Below, piece after piece: positions 7,228 through 14,357 of a DNA stretch of 34,726 bases. The notes under the pieces were generated by a model, which was not told the origin of the DNA, made no database searches, and saw only the letters and a list, made by a program, of their open reading frames with translations. The position numbers and the translations under genes were made by a program. Source of the DNA: an uncultured Treponema sp. (GTDB lineage Bacteria > Spirochaetota > Spirochaetia > Treponematales > Treponemataceae); contig CALAUH010000278.1 of the NCBI GenBank assembly GCA_937892225.1, positions 1-34,726 on the forward strand. Reading direction: 5' to 3'. Every line of letters begins with the position of its first letter. Within the stretch, counting starts at the first letter, position 1.

Positions 7228-9687
7228 TTACAATTTTTTAGACGTTGGCTTATAGGTTGCAGAACCAAATGCTTTAACAGGACGACCTGAATCATCAAAT
7301 TCAGTTGTGTATCGTACAATAAATGGTGTACGACCGACTGTTAAAGGAATTTCTATTTCTATGTTCTTTTCTCCCTGTTCTAATCTTTTATGAATATTTC
7401 TGTATTCATCAGCATAATCAGCGGGAATAATTCCCATATCAATTGCAGGTTCAGGATAGTTTTCTACAACCATCGGTAATCCCAAATCTCTCATACATCT
7501 GAAACAAGGAAACATCTGCTTTGTAAGAATGTTATATTCCCAATAATAAATATTCGCCTGTTCACTGGCTGCCTTAAATCTCTTTTCAGTTTCAATATAT
7601 TTTAAGGTTACTTTTTTCTCGTTAGTAATATTCCTTAATGAAATGAAAAATAGATTCGAGTCTTTTGATTTACCGATAAGCAGAATAGTATAACTTATAT
7701 ACAGTTTTTCTTTACCACAGCATTCAGAATTTATTGTACACCATGCTTCACACTGCTGTTCCTGTTTTGTACGAGCTGCCTTTTTTAAAGTATCAGTAAA
7801 AAGTATCCGATTTTCTTTATCAAAATATTTTAAAAAATCTTCTTTTACAATTTCTGATTCAGACTGATTCATACCCATTTCACGAAGATATTTTCTATTA
7901 ACTCTTACAATTTCTATTTTTTCACCATGAGAAGACAGAATTATAGAAGGACCAACAAATTGATTAAAAATTAATGTTTCTTGGGAAGATGGACTCCAGA
8001 AATCAAAAGAATCAAATGAACTTATAAATTCAAGTTGTGAATCTGCTACACCGACAGGTTTTCCTTCCAGTAAACTAAAAAACTTTTCTTCGTTCAATGG
8101 CTTGGAATATAAATACCCCTGAATATAATTACAACCAATGCTTCTTAAATAATCAGCCTGATTTAATTCTTCTACCCCTTCTGCAATAACAGGCATTTTA
8201 AGCCATTTTGCCATATTCACTATAGAAGTTAGAATTATTCCACCACGTTTATTTCCTGCTCTGTTTGATAAAAACTTCATATCAAGTTTAATAATATCAA
8301 AGCCAATATCTTTTAAAACATTAAGTGATGAATAACCGCTTCCAAAATCATCCATTTCTACAACATAACCATATTTGTGCAGTTTTTTTACAATCTTATT
8401 AGTAAACGAACTGCCACCAGCCGCTGCAGATTCAGTAATCTCTATACGGATTTTTTTAACCGGAACACTGTATCGCGAACGAATGACTTCAAGTTTTTCT
8501 ACAAAATCTTCCTGGAAAATATCATATCGCGAAAAATTAGTTGAAATCGGAACAACATGAATATTATTATCAATACATTTTCGAATAAACTTACAGATAT
8601 ATTCAAAAATATACATATCCAGCGAATAAATAAAACCGTTTGCTTCAAAAATCGGAACAAATACTGCAGGAGAAATAATTCCTTTTTCCGGATGATTCCA
8701 TCTTGCAAGAGCTTCTGCACCAATTAACATTCCAGTTCCATGATCATACTGTGGCTGGAAATATGGTACAAACTGATTGTTTTCCAATGCCTTTTTCATA
8801 GAACCAGAAACTTCCTGCTCAGTAATTAATTCAGTACGCAAAGAATCATCGTAATATAAATAGGTTTTTTGATATTTTCCTTTGATTGTTTTTTGTGCAA
8901 GAATCGCACGGTCTATCATCACAGAAGCAGCAACATGTTCCTTAATAACGTAGACTCCAAAATTACATTCAATATCGAAAATAATATTAAAACTTCTTAT
9001 TTCTTCCATAAGATTATCAAGGAAACTCTTTAATCTTAATCCGGAAAGTTTAATAAAAATTGCAAATCTATCAGCCTCAATTCTACAGGCAAAACCATGT
9101 TTATCCAGTAACTTATTAATTGACTCAGCAATATGAATCAAAAGCATATCACCGCCGGCTTTTGTAAACAAATCATTTATTGCCTTAAAACGCTGAACGT
9201 CAAAATAAATAACTGCATATTTACCGCTGATTGTTTCTTTTTTATCTTCGAGAATAATTGTATTAACAGTCTGAGTAAACTTTCGTCTTGTATATAAACC
9301 AGTCAAATCATCATATTCAACAAGCTGTTCAAGATGATGTTTATACTCTACTTCATCATTTATATCTGTAATAATTATCTGAACTTTTTTATTATCAGAT
9401 TTAACAATACCAATATTATACCATTTTTCTAATTCAAAACTTGAAAGTATCTGACACTTAGTATAATAAACTGATTCTCCATCAGTTTCTGCAATTTCTT
9501 TAAATTTACTTTCCATTAAAGAAAAAACAGGTTTTGATATAAGCTTTTTCTCTTTTAATACAGAAAAAAAAGAACTGTCAGATTCAAATTTTGCATCAAA
9601 ATATTCATTAATTTGTACAGGATATGAAAACTTTTTTAATTTAATGTCGTAGATAATCAACAGGTTTTCAGTATAATCTCTACACAT
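7228..9687 (-). CDS. Degenerate GGDEF - EAL phosphodiesterase - tandem PAS protein
   Basis: Predicted cyclic di-GMP phosphodiesterase. Order: a short N-terminal PAS-like region (~1-115), a GGDEF domain (~120-290) whose active site reads EADRF (~203), so it should not make c-di-GMP but may bind GTP, then an EAL domain (~303-545) with the catalytic set apparently complete: EALARW (~324), STNFSR, EITES, DDFGSGYSSL, IKLD, AEGVE and a Q-containing GYLYSKP end. Two PAS-like modules follow (~570-690 and ~700-815). There is no membrane segment. A very strong AGGAGG precedes ATG 9687 by 5 nt. The gene lies 30 bp after the GGDEF gene at 9718, so the operon pairs a likely cyclase with a likely phosphodiesterase. 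Activity is inferred from motifs. Confidence 0.87.
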   Translation of the reverse strand: MCRDYTENLLIIYDIKLKKFSYPVQINEYFDAKFESDSSFFSVLKEKKLISKPVFSLMESKFKEIAETDGESVYYTKCQILSSFELEKWYNIGIVKSDNKKVQIIITDINDEVEYKHHLEQLVEYDDLTGLYTRRKFTQTVNTIILEDKKETISGKYAVIYFDVQRFKAINDLFTKAGGDMLLIHIAESINKLLDKHGFACRIEADRFAIFIKLSGLRLKSFLDNLMEEIRSFNIIFDIECNFGVYVIKEHVAASVMIDRAILAQKTIKGKYQKTYLYYDDSLRTELITEQEVSGSMKKALENNQFVPYFQPQYDHGTGMLIGAEALARWNHPEKGIISPAVFVPIFEANGFIYSLDMYIFEYICKFIRKCIDNNIHVVPISTNFSRYDIFQEDFVEKLEVIRSRYSVPVKKIRIEITESAAAGGSSFTNKIVKKLHKYGYVVEMDDFGSGYSSLNVLKDIGFDIIKLDMKFLSNRAGNKRGGIILTSIVNMAKWLKMPVIAEGVEELNQADYLRSIGCNYIQGYLYSKPLNEEKFFSLLEGKPVGVADSQLEFISSFDSFDFWSPSSQETLIFNQFVGPSIILSSHGEKIEIVRVNRKYLREMGMNQSESEIVKEDFLKYFDKENRILFTDTLKKAARTKQEQQCEAWCTINSECCGKEKLYISYTILLIGKSKDSNLFFISLRNITNEKKVTLKYIETEKRFKAASEQANIYYWEYNILTKQMFPCFRCMRDLGLPMVVENYPEPAIDMGIIPADYADEYRNIHKRLEQGEKNIEIEIPLTVGRTPFIVRYTTEFDDSGRPVKAFGSATYKPTSKKL

Positions 9688-9717
9688 GTCTTCCTCCTGT
9701 TTTTATTTATTCATAGT

Positions 9718-11676
9718 TTATCTCTTATTCTTTTTTGCTCTCTTCTGTAAATACATTTGAATATCCGCTTTTTCTAATGCATCATTATAATTCATTTCAT
9801 CAGCAATATCTGAAATACTAAAACCTACACTTGCAGTAAGAGTAATTCCATTTAATTCTGAATAATCATTTGTATTTTTTAAATAAGAATTAAATTTCTT
9901 GATTTTCTCCTGAACAATTTCCTGAGTATAATTACCAATGCCTAATAAATAAAATTCATCACCACCACCGCGTACACAAATTTCGTCCATACTGGTAACT
10001 TTTTCCAGTGATTTTCCTATTTTAATTATTGCAGCATCTCCAGATGAATGACCATAAGTATCATTTATATGCTTAAGTCCATCCATATCTATAAGTATTG
10101 CAAGGAACTTTTTATCTTTAACTTCTGAAATTAAAATATGATTTAAATAATCTTCCATTCCACGACGATTAAATAAACCTGTCATCATATCATGTTCTGA
10201 AAGGAACGCAATTTTGTTTTTAGCACGAATCATTTCCAGAGCATTGTTGATATTTCTCATATAATTTCTATAAACTGCATTTATAATAAAATTAGAAGAT
10301 AAATAATTACGCATAATTACATATCCTAAAGAAATATCATTAAAATGAAGCGGAATAAACGAATATAAACAAGTTTCGTTAGCTTCTACAAAATATTCTT
10401 TATCCGGAATCATCTGTTTAGAATCAAAAAGATATTCTTTTTCATATCCTAACAAAAGATGTTTGTCACTTTCTTTATCATCATCATCTTTATTATTATA
10501 TAAAACAAGACGCATTTTTTCCGGATATCCGTCTTTTATATCATAATCACTGTTAAGCCAGTTTTCATTTAAACACAAAAATAAAGATTCATAAGGTTTA
10601 AGAAGATACTTGGTATCATAAATTTTTCTAAAACATTCAAGCGGTGTTCGTGCAGAAGTAAGCATTTCTGACATATAACTTTCCAGTAAAACACCCATAT
10701 CAATTGTATCCCAGAAATTTCGTTCAGAAAAATCGTGGCTTAAATTCATTTCGCTGGATTTAAATTTTTCTCGTGTATATTCAACATCTTCTTTACATCC
10801 ACAGGTAGCACCCATACAAATATTTTCTTTACCTGCTAAATCAATCTGAATAACATCTTTTGTATTTTCAAGAACCGTATGGATTTTATTTACAGCAAGA
10901 ATTCCAGTATAAGAAAAATCCGGCTGATAAGAAGTTATAGGCGGATTATTCAAACTTGCCTGTCTGTCTGCCCCATAACCTGTAACAATAACATCCTGAG
11001 GAACTTTTATACCATTCTTTATAAGACAATTTACAACACCAATTGCCATATGGTCGGAGGTACAGATAATTGCATCAGGAAGCTTCAATTCACATCCGAC
11101 ATATTTTTCAGCAAGTTCTTCTCCACTAGGATACCAGAAATCGCCGTAGAAAACATCTTTATCATCAAGTGTAAGATTATAAGTCTGCAAAGCGGTTTTT
11201 ACACCATTCAGTCTTGTAATGGAACCTGCATAATCTTTCTGGCCAGTCAATACCGAAAAAGTTTTACAACCGTGTTCTGTAATCAAATGCTCGGTAATCT
11301 GATATAATGCCGTAAAATCATCAGTATAAACAGTGTCATAATCACCAAAAGCATAATCTATAGAAATTACCGGTTTTTTACACTCTTTTTGTATTTTATC
11401 CAAAAGATGATTATATAAATCCTGTTCATTATCTTCCATCATTGGAACTGGAGTTATAATAACTGCATCAAGAAGATCAAAATTAATAAGTTCATAAATA
11501 TTTAATTCTGCATGAAGATAATCTTTAAAATACGAACTTATTTGAACCATAGAAGAAAACATAAATACATCATAATTGTATCTCTGGCATTGCTGCATAA
11601 TACCGCTGATGAGTCGCTTTTGGTAATCTCTTTCTGGGGCTATTGTAATAAGCCCGATTCGTTTTCTTCTATCCAT
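9718..11676 (-). CDS. Second cytoplasmic LacI-type sensor/GGDEF diguanylate cyclase
   Basis: A paralogue of the protein at 667, with the same plan: LacI-like ligand-binding domain (~1-285; RKRIGLITIAPERDYQKRLI, ICTSDHMAIGVVNCL, VPQDVIVTGYGAD), a CGC motif (~290), a middle region, and a C-terminal GGDEF domain (~490-652) with intact GGGDEF at ~568. No helix-turn-helix, signal peptide or membrane segment was seen. Unlike its paralogue it has no RxxD inhibitory site; the equivalent position reads SMDE, so product inhibition is probably absent. First gene of an operon with the EAL protein at 7228 (30-bp gap). It is divergent from the CobW gene. An extended -10 (TGT then TATAAT, 11700-11692) lies 15 nt before the ATG and no clear ribosome site is present. 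652 residues. Confidence 0.87.
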   Translation of the reverse strand: MDRRKRIGLITIAPERDYQKRLISGIMQQCQRYNYDVFMFSSMVQISSYFKDYLHAELNIYELINFDLLDAVIITPVPMMEDNEQDLYNHLLDKIQKECKKPVISIDYAFGDYDTVYTDDFTALYQITEHLITEHGCKTFSVLTGQKDYAGSITRLNGVKTALQTYNLTLDDKDVFYGDFWYPSGEELAEKYVGCELKLPDAIICTSDHMAIGVVNCLIKNGIKVPQDVIVTGYGADRQASLNNPPITSYQPDFSYTGILAVNKIHTVLENTKDVIQIDLAGKENICMGATCGCKEDVEYTREKFKSSEMNLSHDFSERNFWDTIDMGVLLESYMSEMLTSARTPLECFRKIYDTKYLLKPYESLFLCLNENWLNSDYDIKDGYPEKMRLVLYNNKDDDDKESDKHLLLGYEKEYLFDSKQMIPDKEYFVEANETCLYSFIPLHFNDISLGYVIMRNYLSSNFIINAVYRNYMRNINNALEMIRAKNKIAFLSEHDMMTGLFNRRGMEDYLNHILISEVKDKKFLAILIDMDGLKHINDTYGHSSGDAAIIKIGKSLEKVTSMDEICVRGGGDEFYLLGIGNYTQEIVQEKIKKFNSYLKNTNDYSELNGITLTASVGFSISDIADEMNYNDALEKADIQMYLQKRAKKNKR

Positions 11677-11691
11677 ATTTAGACCGTTAAC

Positions 11692-11700
11692 ATTATAACA
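11692..11700 (-). promoter_or_regulatory. Extended -10 promoter element of the second sensor/GGDEF gene
   Basis: TGT followed by a perfect TATAAT on the minus strand, with no good -35. The predicted transcript would carry only about 8 nt before ATG 11676. The overlapping 14 bases GTTAACATTATAAC (11686-11699) have inverted GTTA/TAAC ends and could be an operator, but this is weak. Confidence 0.42.
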
Positions 11701-11801
11701 TAGGAATTAATTTTCGGATAATTATTTTTATTATTTTTAAAACTTTATATACTTTTAAAATAAAATTTATTATATTTATAAGATATATGGAGCAAAAACA
11801 A

Positions 11802-12977
11802 ATGAAAAATAAGAAAATTCCAATTACTTTATTATGTGGTTATTTAGGTGCAGGAAAAACAACTTTATTAAATCGTGTACTTACAAATCAAAAAGGATAT
11901 AAAGTTGCTGTTATTGTTAATGATATTGGAGAAGTAAACGTTGATGAACGTCTTATTTCAAAAGAAGCAAAAATTGAAGATTCAAGTTCACTTGTTCCTC
12001 TTACAAACGGATGTATCTGCTGTACTTTAAAAAGTGATATGGTAAACCAGATAGAAGAATTAATGAAAACTGGTAAATTTGACTATATCATGATAGAAGC
12101 ATCTGGAGTTTGCGAACCTATGCCAATTGCACAGGCTATTGAACAGATTGAAATCGGTAAACTTGATAATGTTGTTGGTGTAGTAGATGCAAGCCGTTTA
12201 GTTGATGAATTTGATGAAGGAAAAGCTCTTCTTAAAAAAGATATTGACGAAGAAGATATTGAATCTTTATTAATCCAGCAGATTGAATTCTGTTCAACTT
12301 TAATCATCAATAAAAGAGATTTAGTAACTGATGAACAGATGAAAATGGTTCGTGCAGTAGTTAATAAAATCCAGCCAACTGTAAAAGTTATTGAAACAAC
12401 ACGCTGTGAAGTTCCAGTAGAAGATATTATTGGAACCGACCGTTTTGATTTTGAAGATGTATATGCAAGTGCAGGTTGGGTAAAAGAATTAGAAGCACAC
12501 GAAAACGAAGAACATGACGACGATGATGATGATGACCATGATGAACACGAACATCACGAACATGAGCATGAACACCATCACGAACATAAACACGAAGGTG
12601 AAGACGAAGATGAATACGGAATCGGATCTTTTGTTTATTACAGAAGAAAGCCATTTGACCGTCAAAAATTAGATGAATATGCATCAAGATGGCCAAGAAA
12701 CATCATTCGTTCAAAAGGTGTAATCTGGTTTGCAGATGAAGATGATATGGCTGTAGTTTTAGAAACAAGCGGAAGAAATATTCAGGCAGGATATTCTGGC
12801 AACTGGCTTGCAAGCTGTCCTCCAGAAGAAATCAAAAAAGTTCTTGCAGAAGAACCAGAAATGAAAAAAGACTGGGATGAAACAGTTGGTGACAGAATGA
12901 TTAAACTTGTAGTCATTGGACGCCATTTGGATAAAGACCAGATTTCTAAAGATTTAGATAATTGTCTTGCAAAATAA
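11802..12977 (+). CDS. CobW/COG0523 family GTPase, putative metallochaperone
   Basis: G3E GTPase thought to deliver metal (often zinc) to client proteins. P-loop GYLGAGKTT (~13-21), VNDIGEVNVD, the metal-binding CxCC motif in GCICC (~70-74), EASGVCEP and the nucleotide-specificity NKRD are all present. An Asp/His/Glu-rich segment (~236-267) lies between the GTPase domain and the CobW C-terminal domain and is a likely metal-binding loop. Start 11802 (391 aa) is chosen over the ATG at 11787, because that ATG overlaps GGAG (11789-11792), which sits 9 nt before ATG 11802 as a good ribosome site. No zur-type box was recognised. It is monocistronic, ending at a hairpin terminator. The metal is uncertain: zinc is most likely from the family, and no cobalamin genes are nearby. 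Confidence 0.86.
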   Translation: MKNKKIPITLLCGYLGAGKTTLLNRVLTNQKGYKVAVIVNDIGEVNVDERLISKEAKIEDSSSLVPLTNGCICCTLKSDMVNQIEELMKTGKFDYIMIEASGVCEPMPIAQAIEQIEIGKLDNVVGVVDASRLVDEFDEGKALLKKDIDEEDIESLLIQQIEFCSTLIINKRDLVTDEQMKMVRAVVNKIQPTVKVIETTRCEVPVEDIIGTDRFDFEDVYASAGWVKELEAHENEEHDDDDDDDHDEHEHHEHEHEHHHEHKHEGEDEDEYGIGSFVYYRRKPFDRQKLDEYASRWPRNIIRSKGVIWFADEDDMAVVLETSGRNIQAGYSGNWLASCPPEEIKKVLAEEPEMKKDWDETVGDRMIKLVVIGRHLDKDQISKDLDNCLAK

Positions 12978-12998
12978 ACGAGATTAATTATTAAATTA

Positions 12999-13035
12999 AA
13001 TCACTTCTAAAGTTATTTTAGAAGTGATTTTTTTT
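12999..13035 (+). terminator. Rho-independent terminator of the CobW gene
   Basis: A perfect 13-bp stem (12999-13011 with 13017-13029), a 5-nt loop and a run of eight T ending at 13035. It also lies just past the stop of the minus-strand gene at 13034, but the T-tract on that side is interrupted. Confidence 0.85.
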
Positions 13036-13330
13036 ACCCTTTTGTAAATACAAATTCTCTTTTAAAAGAATGTCCTATACTATTTATCGTAATAACAGGC
13101 TCATTCATTTTTTTTACAGGATTAATCGAAATTTTAGGACCGTTATTATTCATCTCGAACTTAAAAGAAAACTGTTCTTTATTATATTCTTCAAGTTCAA
13201 TTCTAACTGCTTCAAGATTCTCTTCGCTTAAATCTTTTTTTGTAGGATTCAACATCAATCTTGAAAGTTTAGTAGATAAACTCACATTAGAAATAATTTT
13301 GTCTTTTTCACTTTTTGTAATTTTTTTCAT
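13034..13330 (-). CDS. Small hypothetical protein downstream of the mini GspE-like ATPase
   Basis: 98 residues, not recognised. Lysine-rich N-terminus (MKKITKSEKDKII), a helical charged middle, and a C-terminal half that looks like beta-strands (GPKISINPVKK, PVITINS). No signal peptide, cysteine or membrane segment. Start 13330 is chosen because the in-frame ATG at 13342 overlaps GGAG (13340-13337), which is the ribosome site 6 nt before ATG 13330. It starts 14 bp after the ATPase stop, so the two are almost surely co-transcribed and may work together. It could be a regulator or partner of the ATPase, but that is only context. Confidence 0.68.
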   Translation of the reverse strand: MKKITKSEKDKIISNVSLSTKLSRLMLNPTKKDLSEENLEAVRIELEEYNKEQFSFKFEMNNNGPKISINPVKKMNEPVITINSIGHSFKREFVFTKG

Positions 13331-13344
13331 TTTTCTCTCCATTT

Positions 13345-14220
13345 TTAAATTACTTTTTTATTTTTTTTCTTTTTCTTAAATGAATTATACAGCTGATTAA
13401 TTCCCTGAACTGTAACTTCAAGATAATTCGTATAATGATAAAAACAATTTTCAATATTCAAAGAAAATAATTCCTTTTTAGGAACATCTTTTATTAAAGC
13501 CAAATCTACTAAAAGATTCGTATTTTTTTGAACGACATTCCAGTTTTGAACAATAATACCATCAATTAATTCCAAAAGAAATTTTTTAGGATAACCGAAA
13601 TTTTTCATCAATGAAAATAATTCTAAAATATTCTTGCACTGAACATTTGCAATTACCAGTTTTCCTGTTAGAACGCAATTAATTATACAATCAACTGTTT
13701 TTTTAGATTTTATCTCATCAAAAATTAAAACATCACATTTATTATTTTTTATTAAATCAATTTTTTCTATATCTTTTTTTTGAATATAAATTCCATTTCT
13801 TCCAAGTTTTTGAATTTCCGAATATAAAGACAAGGAAGTTCTTGTTTTACCACTATGGCTGTTTCCACATATAAAAAGAAGACCGCTTTGTTTCAGACAA
13901 AACTCTTTAAGTTTATTACACTGCATTTTAGAATAACCAAGCATTTCTACACTCTTAAAATCTGCAATACATTCTCTAATATGTTTTATGTTTTCCTGAA
14001 TAAATTTAATTTCTGGTTCAAAACAAAAACTATCCGGATAATCTTCTTGATTTTTTACAAACAAAATATATTTATTAAAAGCTGTACTTATTTTTTCCTT
14101 TAAAATTTCATCTTCAATATTTTGAATATAAAAAGAAATAGCCGAACCATTCTGTTCTTTTACAGCAATTCCATTGTACAAACAATATGCATCTGATAAT
14201 TTAAATTTGTAATTTTTCAT
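13345..14220 (-). CDS. Miniature divergent GspE/PilB-type secretion ATPase
   Basis: 291 residues, much shorter than GspE/PilB (usually 500-570) or PilT (~350). Residues ~1-60 resemble the end of a GspE N-terminal domain. A block FKSVEMLGYSKMQ...LKEFC then leads to GLLFICGNSHSGKTRTSLSL (~113-132), which matches the GspE pattern 'GLLLVTGPTGSGKTTTLY' and holds the Walker A. The Walker B region DVLIFDEIKSKKTVDCI corresponds to the family GEIRDxETA, and CVLTGKLVIANVQ to AALTGHLVxxTLHT, with the His-box histidine replaced by Gln. IIVQNWNVV matches the IxxQxLV segment. The zinc-binding C-terminal cysteines of PilB are absent. A lysine-rich tail ends the protein. No pilin, platform or peptidase gene is nearby. 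It may be a degraded or repurposed motor; ATP binding looks likely, hydrolysis less certain. Confidence 0.62.
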   Translation of the reverse strand: MKNYKFKLSDAYCLYNGIAVKEQNGSAISFYIQNIEDEILKEKISTAFNKYILFVKNQEDYPDSFCFEPEIKFIQENIKHIRECIADFKSVEMLGYSKMQCNKLKEFCLKQSGLLFICGNSHSGKTRTSLSLYSEIQKLGRNGIYIQKKDIEKIDLIKNNKCDVLIFDEIKSKKTVDCIINCVLTGKLVIANVQCKNILELFSLMKNFGYPKKFLLELIDGIIVQNWNVVQKNTNLLVDLALIKDVPKKELFSLNIENCFYHYTNYLEVTVQGINQLYNSFKKKKKNKKVI

Positions 14221-14280
14221 TTTTTTCTCTCTAAAAATAGTTATAAATAAAAAATGAAAAAAAAGACCATTTTAAAATAA

Positions 14281-14324
14281 AAAAAGCATAGATTATTAAC
14301 TTTTTTTGCCAATAATCTATGCTT
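14281..14324 (-). terminator. Terminator after the large lipoprotein of module copy 2
   Basis: A perfect 14-bp stem (14324-14311 with 14297-14284), a 13-nt loop, then a T-run on the minus strand (complement of the A-run from 14285 down). It lies just past the stop of the gene at 14358. Confidence 0.85.
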
Positions 14325-14357
14325 ATTATAAATAATAAACTTATTTATTAATTAAAA

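Noticed and set aside
10879..11307. 142-codon plus-strand ORF inside the second sensor/GGDEF gene
   Set aside because: Fully antisense to a gene with clear domains; no ribosome site or recognisable protein.
11686..11699. GTTAACATTATAAC as a metal-regulator (Zur/Fur) box between the GGDEF and CobW genes
   Set aside because: Only the outer four bases are inverted and it does not match known Zur or Fur consensus sequences; it mainly reflects the -10 element.
12427..12696. His-rich 89-codon ORF on the minus strand
   Set aside because: It is the antisense shadow of the Asp/His-coding repeat in the CobW gene, with no ribosome site.
14262..14283. Shared word AAAATGGTCTTTT at 14262-14283 and 16934-16947, with a near copy (AAAATGGTCCGTTTTT) at 25468
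   Set aside because: One copy is part of a terminator stem and the others lie in A/T tracts. Three copies in AT-rich spacers do not support a repeat family without a genome-wide count.
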